Notes: a model not told the origin generated them from the letters alone. A stretch of 64,000 nucleotides of DNA from Mactromeris polynyma (GCA_032209605.1 JASFXZ010000038.1:2790001-2854000); one strand, 5' to 3'. Numbered from the stretch's first letter, positions 18,801 through 30,234 are shown. Numbers and translations are program-made.

Positions 18801-21800
18801 GCCTCGGCTCGCGATTTTACCTACGCGTAAATTTCACGATATGGTAGATAAGACGCTCTAAGCAGACGACGCGTTTCACTTCCTGTTTATGTGTAAATAT
18901 TTGCATACAGACAATTAATTGCTATATTTTATATTTACATCTACATCTACATGATACTCCCAACAATCAGAAATTTGATTATGACAGGGAGGGGCAAGTC
19001 AGATGACAGTGGTTTAAAAGAGATTTAGTCTCGTGCTGTTCAAGTTAAAAAGAAAAAGACTAGTGCAAATGTTAAAAATTGGTAAAAACAGGACGCGGAT
19101 TTAAATGAGTGGTACAGTGGCCAGCCGCTCAGCAAAAACACTTAGACTGGGACTGGACTGTATGTGGTGGGGGAGGGAGTTCCACAAACGAATGGTTCTG
19201 GTGAAAAAAGAATTGGCATGATATTGAGTACGAGAATGCGGAATTAGGTAGTTTAGATTCCTGGTAGGGGTGAGGTGATCATGATCTATAAAGACTAGGT
19301 TATATCTGATTTTGTATAAAAGGATAAGAGATGATGATAATCGGCGGTATTCAAGGGTCTGCCAGTTTAGATCAATTAGCATTTGAGTGACACTGCTTGT
19401 AAAGTCATAGTTGTTGCAGACATAGCGGGCCGCTGACCTGTTGAACATTTCGATCTTATTTGTTAGTTTTTTTTGCCAGGGGTGCCAAATTGTTGAACAA
19501 TACTCAAGTTGTGGACGGACATAGGTGTTATAGGCCTTTATTTTAAAATCTTTGTTTGAGGTTTGGACATTTTTTCTAATAAATCTGAGGGCGTTATTTG
19601 CCTTAGCTGTCATATTATTGATGTGGGTAGACCAATTTTACGGGTTATCCTCAACACCTCACACTTATCAGGGTTAAATTCCATGCTCCAATCCCGTTCC
19701 CATTGTTCAAGGGCCTTAAGGTCATTTTGCAGAATTTAGGAATCTGATGAAGATTTGACTGTGAGATAGACAATAGTGTCATCAGCAAACAGTCTGGACC
19801 TACTTTTTTTTGAGTCGGGTAGGTCGTTGATATATGCTAAGAATAGACATGGATCTAGGACTGAACCCTGGGGTACTCCAGATAGGACAGGTAAGGTATC
19901 AGAAGTGCAGCCGTCAACTACTACTTTTTGAGATCGGTCCTTTAGAAATGACTGAATCCATCTTGATGCCAGAATATATAACAAAGAAATGTTCATCTTA
20001 AGTAAGACAGTATAATGTTATTTAAATTCTCACATGTTTATGGCATTCACGGGTATCAAATCCTAATTGACAAATTCAGTGAACTTTCAAAAGAAAAAAG
20101 ATCCGTTTTCAGACAAATAAAAAAGCATTTTAAAGTACTATTACCTGCAGAGCACGAAACTGTCTTTATTTTGCATAAAAACACTAAAATCTTATGTGAT
20201 ACAAGCCGTATTAGACTGCTATTCTTCACATAATCATGGACGTAATTTTCAAATTGGAAGCCATTTTTTTCGCATTACGCGAAAATTGGCCAAATTCACT
20301 GATTCTTTCTAAATATCTGGACAATTTGAGCACTTATGACCTAAATATGATATTTGTGTTTTCTAGTAATTGAACAGTTTTAATTGCTTAATTATTACAA
20401 AATACTACATAAAAGAAAATTGACCGTCCGCCATTGTTTTTCAAAAGTCTGGTCGCTCACATTCGAATCGTTAATTAGGAATTTATTACGCATAGAGAGG
20501 TCTTAAATATATACATATCATAAAATAACATATATAACATAACATATTCTTTATTGGCATCAAACAGCATACAGCAAATTTATGGCCAGAAAAAGTAAAT
20601 ACATGTAAAGCAAAACATGAAAAGCAAAGACATGCACATAATCGTAAAATTAGTTTTCTGAGCAGGTGTGAATGTCAACGAAGCAATACATATCTCATCC
20701 AGAAAAATCAATAAAGTTGCAAAAGAATGCGTTTTAATAAGTTGATTTTACAATTTGTATTCGCTATAACAAAACATTAATTTGCAAATGGCACCCGATG
20801 TGTAGTGAGTCACGTGATCATCCGAGGCATGATAAACTACGATGCACCGTCTGATTCATAACCCGGTATGTATTAGCCCTGAACAGAGTAACTAAAATCA
20901 AACTTGCAACATTTGATACCCTACAACATTGATTAACCCATAGTCCATACAATATTGCACACGTAACGTGCCCCCAAATAAATGTTTTGTATCTGGGGTC
21001 AGTATCAGTTAGAAGAGTAAGATAAGTAATGAATGAAACTTCGCGCGAGTTGGTGGACTCGTGGGTAGGTAGAAACATAGGATCTCCCGACACCACCATA
21101 AGTATTGCAAAAATATATGTTTGCATTTTGAAGTCACTGAACAATCCTTCATGATGTTACGGTGCTAAACTAATTATCATGCCTACATATTGCACTTGTT
21201 CTCTGATTCTAGTTTCTGTGTATTGCATATTTACACGTGTTTTGCCATACCTCGTAGATCCCAGCAAAATAACACTAGACAAAGAACGAAACTTCTGATT
21301 ATATATAAAAACAAGCGCATGCTCAGCTTTTGACTGCACCAGGTGATAACATGCCAGAATTATATCTCAGCTTCTTTGAACACCATCTAAACAAACAAAC
21401 GAGTATAATGGTAACCAAGGTAGATAAACTTTAAAGCATAAGCCATATGTTATCCGCTTCATAAAGTGTTTTATATAAATATGTTTCTACGCTTTGCTTA
21501 TTATGTGCCAACAGTTGCTTTGTCTCTAACCTTAATAATACTTGATATATGCAAATAAAAAGTTATATTAACATTGCCTCAGCTTAGAGGTGCTACTTCA
21601 AGTGGATGTTGTATTTTACCCTGCAAAAATATTGTATAAAAAATAAGGTATGAGAAAAGTACATGTACTGGAGTTGTGGGGTTACTTGTTTACCAAATGA
21701 TGTGTTTTGTATATCTTATTTGTTCCTTAAGTTTGACAAAAATGTTAACGCCAGTCAGGTAGTGTTTATTTGCAACTGTCAGGGCTTCATATCTGAATCT

Positions 21801-24800
21801 TGTCCAACCAAACCCCATTCATTACCGGTAAATGTTGTTCTGACTAGATAAAAGCTTTGAAGAGTTTGTTAGAGAAAGAGTACAGGCAGTTAGGGGAAGA
21901 AAGGGTAACTACTATTGTGGTGTGAAATTTATACTATATATCCAATTCTATCGAAAGTGACTGTTTTCAAGTGGCCAGGAATGAAGAAATTTCATGCCAT
22001 ATACTACAAGTAACTCTAGCCCATGCCCGATGCAACATAAGGTATTGCCTCTAACACTATACTTGGTCTATTGGTTAGTCGCACGAAATTTAGTCATTTC
22101 CAAATACTGTTAAGATGTATTCCAACTGATTTATCGTTAGCACAAATACAAAAACAAACTAACTGGACATTTATCGGTTTCATCCATCTCACTTGAACCA
22201 TCGTCCTATAAAATATAATTAGGGAATAATTCTTAGTACTTGATGTATGAAGAAAATAGCAAATGACTTAAATAAGTGGCCAAGGAGGGATAAACAGAAT
22301 TCCGTGATATAATGTATCAAATACCTTGTCATGATATTTCTATAAACTTTTACAATGACTTACATTTTGCCTCAGGTGATGCTTAGCTTCGCATTATTTT
22401 ATTTATTAGAGAAATCGCATCGCTTTTGCGCATTGTTTTCCTGATTCAACTTAAAATCAAATTTACAACACAGTTATGCTCGTTCATACAAGACCAGAGG
22501 GGTCATTTAACTGAACATGAATGTATTATACATGTATATATATGGTGATCTGTTGACGCAGGCAGATATATTGAACTTGCGGTCTAAAACTGAAATATGT
22601 GATTTTCGAAACATAGATTGTTGCATAAGGATTTCGACGCATACACCATTTCTTTTAACCAGCTAAGTAATGAAAACTATTCTTTCAAACAAATTTTAGT
22701 TGCTTTCAAACTCAATATAAACAAAAACGGCTGGATTAATGTTGATGGAACTGGCTTCCGCATCCAGCAATACTAACCTATGCTTCCACAAGCAAATTAC
22801 AGCAATGAATATTATGAGCACATTTTTCCACAACACGAAAACAAGGAGACAACACTTACCACTTTTCTATTTGAACATTTTACAGACGACTGTGTCTTTC
22901 CGGTACCACATTTATGATTCATGTTGTAATCGGCTTTGTACCTACAGCAGCGGTCGATCCAGTTAACAAAGAGTTTGGCCCATCTCGGTACGGTACGTCC
23001 GTTAATATCTCCTCGGTGATGTACATTTAGCACCAGGACAGACAATACGAGGGACATGCATACCAGTGCCATTGATACAGCAAAATATGTGCCTGAAGAA
23101 AACATCGACACATGTTTATCGTATAGAGCATCGATACAGCAATAAGTGCTTGAAAGAACACATAAGTCACGAGATTTCCGAGAAACATCAAATATTTTAT
23201 TTGCAGACGACAGTTCTGTATGAAGATAATAAATGAGTATATATAATTTTGGTGTCTGTTTTCCTGTATCAGCAACGAACGACAGTTGACATTCTGGTAT
23301 CTCTGAAGATATGTTACAACATATTCATTTTACACCGATTGTGAAACAAGTAGGCCCATTTCGTTCTTATCCCTTCATATGTCAAGAATTATCTATGATG
23401 AATCACGGTTATTTATGTACAATTGTGGGAATAAATATGTCTGAACTAATTACAATCGATGACTGTTTACTGGGTTCCTAACCAGTTCTTGCCCCAAAAT
23501 CAGGAATTAGAAAGTTCGTGATCAAGCCCCGCTCAATGGCGGAACTCGAACTCATGACCCTCGAATCAGGAGACAGATGCTCTACCCTTCACATCAAGCC
23601 TCCCTTAACAGTTAGAAGGTATGTTTGTTTCTAACATTTTAAAGTCGTTGGAATAACCAATAACAATGTATTACAATATAGTACAATTGGTGTACTTCTA
23701 AACGTTGACCCCAGTTTGACAACTTTGATTACTAGTAGTAAGACGTTTTGAAACTTTGTTTGTAAAAGATTCAACATTTAATCCGTCGGCTTATACAGAT
23801 TATTATTACTAACATATATCAGATTACAAAAGTGACCTCATATGATGTTATTGTTCGAAAATTAATAACGTTACCTCTAAAATACGACCTGGTAAGCTGC
23901 ATGACATATTTATATGTTTCACCAAAGAGCAATAACAGTAACTACCATATTGGGCTTTCTAAGTGTTTGCTTCCTAATAAATTCAATATTTCCGAATAAG
24001 TACGATATTATTGAGTAAAACATACGACTTACCTAAAGTCGGAAATGATTCCGCTGATGGTGGAAGAAAGTCAGAGATGACTAGCAAGAACACAGCCTGT
24101 GATAGCAGTACTGTAACTTCTAAAGATACTTTCTCCCCACTCTCAGAAGGTAATAAAAATCCTGAAAGGGTTAAACACAGTTTTAATACAGGTTCATCTT
24201 ACTGTATATATTATACAAGCAATTCAGTTTGAACTTACATATTTTATATCGAGTATGAAACAAGTTATTACTTATCATAAGCATGGGTAAGGTCAAATGA
24301 TTTTGTTGTCAATTCTATTTCATTTTCCGGATTTCTTTATGTGATGACATCCTGCCATAAAGTAACAAACATAGTTTAGTACAACCCAGGTTTCTCACGT
24401 TACCCGCTTTACTTTGTGCCATCCTTAAAATGTTTGTGTGCGGTACTACATGTACAATGTTTTGGGCGAGTTGTCAGATCGACCGAAATGGAGTTGGGTC
24501 CAATTTAGGAATGTCGATCAATGAACACTTTTTGGATGGTCCGTTGGCTACATTCAACACCGAGTTTTTATTTATTAAGTGTAAGCACTTACCAACGGCG
24601 GCTATTGCACTGACTAATATACACGGAAACATCATCGTCATCACGTAGAAAGCTGAACGTCTTTGCATGTTAATTGTGTACTCAATTTCTGTGAAATGTT
24701 TTGTATTATTTGCATAAGGTATCACAGAACGATTGGGAACCAATTCACTCACAATCCATTCGTTATTTTCAATAAAGTTGGTCAAATCACCTGAAAGCAA

Positions 24801-27800
24801 AACTGAAAGATTTTGAACATTGAATGTTGGTTATTTACCACGGACATATATCAATTATATGTCCGTGTTATTTACCAAGCGTATATACTTTTTTACCATT
24901 GATGTTGAGAAACAGTTGAGCAAATAATGTTGCTTAGTTCCTATTTATGCTCAGACTTCTAATAATAATTTTAAATTTAACACAATCCTAAAAAATATTT
25001 TTTGTTGATCACCTTTGACCTTTGATTTATATTTGTATTTATAAGAAACTTTGAATGTAAATGGTGTATATACTTGTTTGTATTGTGTATTTTATGTAAT
25101 TTTGATATATTTGGACTTATAATGTATGCTTATATATAATAACAGTATGTGTGTGTTTATATAGTGTATTTATACGTAAATGTTGACTATGTACATTGTA
25201 CACATCGTAATAAATATTCTGTTCTGTTCTATAAACCGCATCCTGTATGTGACTCAAACATTCAAACATGCTTTACCTTTAAAATATATCGAGTTTTAAG
25301 GAAGTTATGAGGATATTTTTTGCAATATTTCACCTGTATTACCATAATTTCGGTCAAACTCTATTCCTCAATGATAATGCATTCTTTACAAACATCTTGC
25401 AAGCATATTTTGGTAAAATTAAGAATAACAAGCCTCACAGGTGCCGTAAGATATTTTCGGTATAAACCAAAGCTTAATCGCCCGTTTTCAGTTGCGATGT
25501 CATAGTGCAACAGTAAGTTTAATATCGCTTAACAACCTCTTCCTTTTAATCATGTTTTACTGGCCAAATAAAACACACAAGCAATGTGGTACTGTCGTAT
25601 TACATGAAATTGACGCGTCCTACTGTTTGAGCGAGAATCACGTTAGCATTAATTAAATATAATACAGTTGTTGTATAATACAATACAATACAATGCAACA
25701 CAAGGCATCTTTTGAAGTTTCGTTCAAGAGACTGGCTAAAATATATTAAACTTATTCAAACTTCAAGAAAAGAATTTATCCATAACATGAGAGTAAATAT
25801 CACATTTCAACGTACATGTAAATAACTTAAGGACATTCTGTGCCACCTCTCCAGAGTGTCCCTCCATCCTTAGCAACAACCTCTCTTCAACAATATCTTC
25901 CTTTTTATAAAATTTACAACAACATGAACCCCTATGGAGCAACAACCTCTCAACAAAAGTCGAACATGCATCCCCTAGAGGGTGTTGCTATGGAGAGGTT
26001 GAATGCATCCCCTAGAGGGTGTTGCTATGGAGAGGTTGAATGCATCCCCTAGAGGGTGTTGCTATGGAGAGGTTGAATGCATCCCCTAGAGGGTGTTGCT
26101 ATGGAGAGGTTGAATGCATCCCCTAGAGGGTGTTGCTATGGAGAGGTTGAATGCATCTCCTAGAGGGTGATGCTATGGAGAGGTTGAATGCATCTCCTAG
26201 AGGGTGTTGCTATGGAAAGGGTGAACTGTAGATCCATTAGATCAGGTTTGTTTATTCATGTTGTGCTATTCAGTTTCACTCAAACAAGTTCTAGGTTATG
26301 TTTAAATAACACAGTATTGCACTCAATGTTGTATTGTTTTAGGAAAGCTCAGTCACCTTATCCCTAAGTGAACCAGTGAAGCTGAGCTGCAAATGGCCAA
26401 ACTGAACTAAATATTTTATACTTAGTCCCAGTAATACGATAATTAGTGACATTTACCTTTAGCCAAATACAAGAATAACAAAGTACATAAAATTATTAAG
26501 TTACACACGATATTATATTTTGTTAAAACAGTTTTTACTATTAGACAAGTTATTTGAAAGTTCGATTATAGTATATTATAAGATTATAGATATATATTGT
26601 GGTATTCACTGACATGAACGATATACATGTATTATGTAAAAAATGTCAGATTATAGTATTTTCAGGAACTGTTATGCGAATATCGATAGAACTACAGTGA
26701 AAACTCAATAATAATACTACTCTTGGGACTCTTGACAACTGGCCTTCTTATTGAGGTGGTCTTTATATTGAGGTTGAATAACGAATAAAACAGTGACAAT
26801 GGTCTTGCAAAGTGTGTTCTTATTTTGAAGTGGTCTTATTATTAAGGTTTTACTGTATACTAAAAAGTGATATTTGCGGTGCCCAACACACATATTTGGA
26901 GTATCCAAAATATTGAGACTTTGGCAATTTGGTACCGCAGAGAAATAAGTTTTTACTGATAGCCGAGAATGGTAGCTACTCCATTATAACGAAAATATAT
27001 ACCCGATACTCATAATTCTCCAACGATAACCTGATACAAGGATATTAATAAATATATTTTGGATTGGTCAATACAAAACTCGGGGTATGCAAGTCTTCTT
27101 TAAATCATTAGGTATCAATATAAATCACAACTTTATTCATAGTACATTTTAAGTAGGCATATTGCAATGGTAAGCTATGTTGCTGTACAAAAGCTTCCTC
27201 TTTTCACAATGTTTAGAGGTCCAATGTAACACCTGTAAGATACTGTTCTACCTGTTTACATTTAATGGACGCATCCCACTGTTTTCGGGGAATCACGTTA
27301 TCGTTGGGGACATTTATAGTTAGTTACATTCGGATGTATTAAATGTTACAGTGACATGCAATTTATTACACAGCATTAAATAAGATTATAAGCAAATTAA
27401 CACACCATGCCTACCCTTTGTTGGATCTGACATAAAGAAGTCGATGTCTTTTTGTGAGTATGACCACGATCCAAATTTAAGGCCACATTTTTGTGTATCA
27501 AATGGGAAATATGTGACCTTCACCCTGCATATACTTTTGATTACCGTCGGGAAATTGTATGAAACCCGGCCGTCAGGTTCTATGTGGGCTCGGTAATCGG
27601 GTAAACCAGGCATCATTACCTCTTCAGCCGAACTGTAATACAGTACTCCAAATTATGATAGAACATAAAAACATATACTTGTCTAAAGAGCTAACCCGCC
27701 AATATGTACATTGTATTTAGAGAATATTCTCTACGGAACTGATACGATCGGTGTAATTTTGACAGATTTATATCTACTTGTTTTCCATAGTTAAATTCAT

Positions 27801-30197
27801 TTGAATCATAAATGTTAAAGCATATTGCAATCAAAATCAACAGAAGGTATATCAAGTAGCTTTTTGGAAATTATACGAAATATTAGTGTTGGGTTAGTAC
27901 TTGTGACCAGTATATATACATGTACATCCGTAGATAAAATATCTGTTGGACTTTGTACAGCGCATGATATACGGATGCAACAATTTACCACAATCTTATG
28001 TTCGTTTGTTGCATAACATTTGTGCAGATCAACCAATGACAAAGAAGGAACAAATTAATTACCATACCAGAGCATATCGCGCCCGATTACTGTTTATTTG
28101 AGATTGTATCACTGACACGTAACAATGATTTTATAATCTTCCCAACAAACATCATTTTGAGATATTTACAATCCCGGAAGTCAAGTCCACCTGAGTTGTA
28201 CAATTTATAACTTGTAAATACATAATTATGCACAAGCAGTTGTTTAATATAATTCACTAAATTTCCGTTTGTACCACTTGAAATTAACAAAGATTCCGGT
28301 GAAATTAAATTTAATTTACCGACTAAAACAAATGGTATGATTTATAAATGAAGTGTAATAGATGTTGATAAATAGTTTATAGTATACCTGTCATACAAAG
28401 CTAGATCCGGGGACCACACTTCTGCATAGGGGACATACATGTCACTGATCCCATTATAATCAGAGGCATTCCATGTTAAACGACAATCTGTCCAAGACTA
28501 CAATACAATGAAGAGAAATGATAGTACCACGTACACGGTGACCACCCTAGACCGTCTCTCTACTAATAACCTCTCTTCAAATACATCATCAATTTTCCCG
28601 TAATAAATATTTAGTGCCAATTTAACCCCTCTAGAGAAACGATATAAAAAAGAAATATCTTTAAAAAAGATAATCGGCGTAGACAGAATGATATCATCCG
28701 GTATGTTAAATGAAATATTAAATGTTTTTGCAACATGTTAAAAACTAAATCCTTTCAAAAATTAACTCGGATCTATATTGACTATAATCTTGGACCTGTC
28801 TTATCAGGGTCATTTTATTGACTTGCTTAACTACTTCCGGCAAAATTCGAACTGCCAACGAACGCACATCTTACAAAAAACCCGTTTGGTGCCTATTGGG
28901 TGAACATATGATTGGTCAGATTTTTTTAAAAGCCTGCTTCGAGGACAACATTTGGTTGGTCAAAAATGTATGTCAAAATCAATGTTATACAGCTACGCCG
29001 TTCTTCAGACATTTACTTGAAAATATTTACGTAGATTTATAGCTAAAAGTCGTTAAGAAGGCTGTCGTTTCGATAAAATGTGCTTATATACACATGTAGG
29101 ATTATATAAACAAAACTGCACTTGTGCAGACTACAAGTTGCATTAGTTTAGAGTTTAATTATTTTGTTTATTATTACCATTCGGATCCACACGTTTGTTG
29201 TAAGTACTTGGTCTTTCTCATGCTGAAACAGACGACGATGAAATAAACAGAAATCAAATATTTAACTATAACACACGACAAAAACACGAGAATAAACAAA
29301 AATTAAGGGTGATAATTGGTAAACAATCTTAAGAAATGTGTGTGTATTACTGTGTTTATGAGGTCGCCCGTCGCCGCGCACATTTTTTATAATGCACTTT
29401 ATGGTATTTTGTTCGACCCGGTATGTCCCCCGCACACCATAAATAGACTTTTTGAAACCGAAGGGGGCAATTTACGTGCCAGTAGAGCAGTATAGGTCAA
29501 ACAGACAAGAAAAAACTGCAGAGATCTCAGGTAAATATATTGAAAGACTCACCAACAAGTAAAAATCAAAGAAGATCATTTAACAAAAAAGTGTAGAGCA
29601 TTTGAACATGACTTAATATTTGACCGTTTTCATGTATATTTATTTCGTATTGGACGCGATTTGCATCTTAAAATGGGCCAATAAGGCCGTCCTGATTGTT
29701 TTTGTTCGCCATAACCCTACTCAACAAAATGTTGGTGGCATGGTAGGTAGGCAATATTTTTAAAATTATTTTGTGGTCCTACTTATGTTAAATATATGTA
29801 TAATGACTCTGCTCAGACCCCTACGAGTAGGGGCCATTTCATGGCTAGGAAGGGTTATGCCAAACAAACATTTTAATTCTAGACTTATTGTGCTTTATGA
29901 CTGAAAAATTGTCGCTATGACTTAAAACCGAACACATACATATGGCTGACTGAAACATCTCTGTTAATGTGAATAAAATACATATATACATATACTTACC
30001 AGACTGATAATCTGTCTTAAAGCTATTTCTAGAGTTATATCGACATTATCTCCAGCTGTGCATATCGGTAACAACTGTGTCTTATAGCCATCGAACAAGT
30101 GGCTGTATAGATTACTTGACACGACCTCATTAGCAGACGTAGCAGACGATATTCCAACCAGGAAAATGAAAACACCTGTAAATAACATACATTTCAT
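15873..30197 (-). CDS. nicotinic acetylcholine receptor subunit, non-alpha type (8 coding exons, complete)
   Basis: Exons in reading order: 30197-30000, 29222-29178, 28497-28388, 27632-27415, 24790-24593, 24161-24033, 23092-22860, 16202-15873. All are GT/AG and in phase, giving 486 residues. Signal peptide 1-22; WSPD..LY loop A; Cys-loop C153-C167 with 13 residues between; GSWSY loop B; TM1 about 236-258; TM2 about 266-286 preceded by ESGEK; TM3 about 303-322 ending VLNVHHR; loop of about 130 residues; TM4 about 459-479. In this family five subunits form an acetylcholine-gated plasma-membrane channel. GEK at the inner mouth predicts cation selectivity. Loop C lacks the vicinal Cys pair, so this is a non-alpha subunit. 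Pore oddities: Glu at 4' and Gln at 11', where alpha7 has Gly and Leu. Glycosylation sequons include NAS and NNT. An AG at the GTGTTTTC in exon 1 could mark an alternative first-exon junction, but the continuous signal peptide from 30197 reads well. The introns are loaded with repeats. Confidence 0.93.
16645..17009 (-). mobile_element. LINE 3'-tail-like insertion in F1
   Basis: The left inner arm of F1 reads ...ATTATCTAGCTA, then departs from its right-arm partner until about 17009, so about 365 bases were inserted. The insert starts TATATATATTCTTTATTT, which on the minus strand is an AATAAAGAATA tail, as at non-LTR 3' ends. No ORF remains. Class assignment is inference. Confidence 0.45.
17242..17585. 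repeat. 124-bp tandem repeat (3 units), each internally palindromic
   Basis: Units begin at 17242, 17366 and 17490. Each carries TAAGTGGTAACACGAATCTTA near its start and the complement TAAGATTCGTGTTACCACTTA near its end, around a central AATTCGCGAATT. One inverted unit stands at about 17120-17215. The array is the centre of the F1 palindrome. Confidence 0.8.
17739..18711. mobile_element. hAT-like element 'F2' inserted in F1, TTAACAC target duplication
   Basis: It starts CAGGGCTAGTACATACCGGG and ends with the inverted CCCGGAATGTACTAGCCATC; pairing extends through GTTATGAATCGGAC, about 33 bp. Direct copies of TTAACAC flank it (17732-17738, 18712-18718), exactly joining the two parts of F1. CAGGG termini and a 7-8 bp duplication fit the hAT superfamily. 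It has no transposase; the 126-codon minus-strand frame at 18107-18487 recurs only in the inverted copy and is not preserved there. Near its right end, 18561-18674 is a copy of the outer F1 TIR. Confidence 0.7.
18935..19994 (-). pseudogene. CR1/Jockey-group LINE reverse transcriptase fragment (3' end)
   Basis: On the minus strand, 19996-19736 encodes RT motifs SGVPQGSVLDPCLFLAYIND and LFADDTIVYL. After a frame break and a short deletion (19735-19614), 19613-19101 encodes the usual C-terminal part: KANNALRFIRKN, PQLEYCSTIWHPW, NRSAARYV and TIRLWNSLP. The 3' UTR ends in an ATGTAGATGTAGATGTA microsatellite around 18945, typical of such LINE tails. The 5' part is missing: the sequence switches to F2' at about 19995. 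It cannot encode an active enzyme. It sits in the receptor intron between F1 and F2'. Confidence 0.8.
19995..20881. mobile_element. inverted partial copy of F2 (F2')
   Basis: Read backwards from 20881 it starts CAGGGCTAATACATACCGGG and follows F2 base by base (with scattered changes) as far as the F2 position near 18500, where TCATCTTAAGTAAGACAG is shared. It then breaks into the LINE fragment. Together with 17739-18510 it makes inverted arms of about 750 bp around a 1.5 kb loop. A 155-bp insertion interrupts it. Confidence 0.75.
20521..20675 (-). mobile_element. LINE 3'-tail-like insertion in F2'
   Basis: F2 reads straight through ATACATATCAACGAAGC, whereas F2' has about 155 extra bases after ATACATATCA. 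The insert contains CATATTCTTTATTGGCA, on the minus strand a TGCCAATAAAGAATATG tail with a polyadenylation hexamer. It has no ORF. The family is not identified. Confidence 0.45.
20884..21340 (-). CDS. orphan hydrophobic ORF in the receptor intron, possibly an exon fragment
   Basis: From an ATG at about 21127 the minus strand reads MQTYIFAILMVVSGDPMF and continues open through TDTDPRYKTFIWGHVT and YGLWVNQ up to the F2' edge. A TATA-like TTTTTATATATAATC stands at about 21300. The DPR..TF.W and YG..VNQ strings vaguely recall SLC5-type sodium-coupled transporters, but the match is short and could be chance. No splice partner was found. Confidence 0.15.
21350..22859. other. remainder of nAChR intron 7
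   Basis: AT-rich intron sequence. I see no coding exon and no element with clear ends here. Confidence 0.4.
23290..23612 (-). mobile_element. tRNA-derived SINE, family A (copy 1)
   Basis: The minus-strand head has an A-box-like GGGTAGAGCATCTG (about 23587-23574) and a B-box GAGTTCGAGTTCC (about 23552). It is followed by a body with ATCACGAACTTTC, ACTGGTT and GGAACCCAG and a tail that matches TCACAATCGGTGTAAA near 23340. The same layout occurs at 50310-50516. It lies in intron 6 of the receptor gene. Confidence 0.65.
24839..24867. repeat. 12-bp perfect hairpin near a receptor splice acceptor
   Basis: CACGGACATATA and TATATGTCCGTG are separated by five bases, about 50 bases before the start of receptor exon 5 on the minus strand. 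Effect on splicing is unknown. Confidence 0.4.
25010..25236 (+). mobile_element. LINE 3' UTR fragment with TCTGT-repeat tail
   Basis: A T/G-rich, ORF-free stretch ends AATAAATATTCTGTTCTGTTCTAT. The same end appears in the opposite direction at 38497 (TAGAACAGAACAGAATGATTTATT), so this is a dispersed non-LTR 3' end with a short TTCTG repeat tail. The coding part is absent (5' truncation). It lies in receptor intron 4. Confidence 0.5.
25835..26225. mobile_element. 'CTCTATAGCAAC' MITE copy, expanded at one end
   Basis: The left part has TAGCAACAACCTCTCTTCAAC and GGAGCAACAACCTCTCAAC. The right end has the complement GTTGCTATGGAGAGGTTG, repeated as a minisatellite. The same words occur at 48915-49085 and, more worn, at 28555-28640. 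The inverted CAACCTCTC / GAGAGGTTG ends suggest a Tigger/pogo-type MITE. Confidence 0.5.
25964..26222 (+). repeat. 37-bp minisatellite, 7 units
   Basis: Units read GAATGCATCCCCTAGAGGGT then GTTGCTATGGAGAGGTT, with starts 37 bases apart. The last two units share CATCTCC in place of CATCCCC. The GTTGCTATGGAGAGGTT part is the end of the host MITE. It lies in receptor intron 4. Confidence 0.9.
26695..26855. mobile_element. TA-flanked MITE, CAGTGAAAACTCAATAATAA ends
   Basis: The 161-bp element starts CAGTGAAAACTCAATAATAA and ends TTATTATTAAGGTTTTACTG, with TA on both sides. The termini fit the Tigger/pogo type. Its 'GACTCTTGACAACTGGCC' and 'GGTGGTCTTTATATTGAGG' phrases recall the element at 35233. 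Non-coding; receptor intron 4. Confidence 0.6.
28555..28640. mobile_element. worn copy of the 'CTCTATAGCAAC' MITE
   Basis: CTACTAATAACCTCTCTTCAA, a TTTCCCG stretch and TTTAACCCCTCTAGAGAAACG line up in order with 48940-49015. No ends can be fixed. It lies in receptor intron 2, just upstream of exon 3. Confidence 0.35.
29699..29870. mobile_element. 172-bp inverted-repeat element in receptor intron 1
   Basis: TTTTTGTTCGCCATAACCCT (29699) is answered by AGGGTTATGCCAAACAAACA (to 29870), three mismatches in 20. A smaller CCCCTACGAGTAGGGG hairpin lies inside. No target duplication was found. Confidence 0.4.
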
Positions 30198-30234
30198 AAT
30201 TGCGTTACCATCTTCAACCAAAGCTGTTGTAATT

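Larger units (their letters stand above)
16425..18900. mobile_element. foldback element 'F1' with 189-bp TIRs and palindromic core, interrupted by F2
   Basis: Left arm 16425-16613 and right arm 18712-18900 are inverted copies with about four mismatches. Inside, 16607-17738 is itself a long palindrome: for example CAGTGCCCAGAACTGCC near 17073 is answered by GGCAGTTCTGGGCACT near 17621, and GTGTTAACCACTTAATTA by TAATTAAGTGGTTAACAC. The palindrome's right half stops at 17738, where F2 begins, and F1 resumes at 18712. There is no transposase. The element lies in the last intron of the receptor gene. Ends are approximate and no outer target duplication was seen. Confidence 0.7.

Noticed and set aside
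18107..20233. Related ORFs starting MLFKFSHV in F2 and F2'
   Set aside because: They are the two inverted arms of one transposon; the frames break at different places and no domain is seen.
23523..23612. Stand-alone tRNA gene
   Set aside because: A and B boxes exist but the arms do not fold as a tRNA and a conserved SINE body follows; two copies have the same body.
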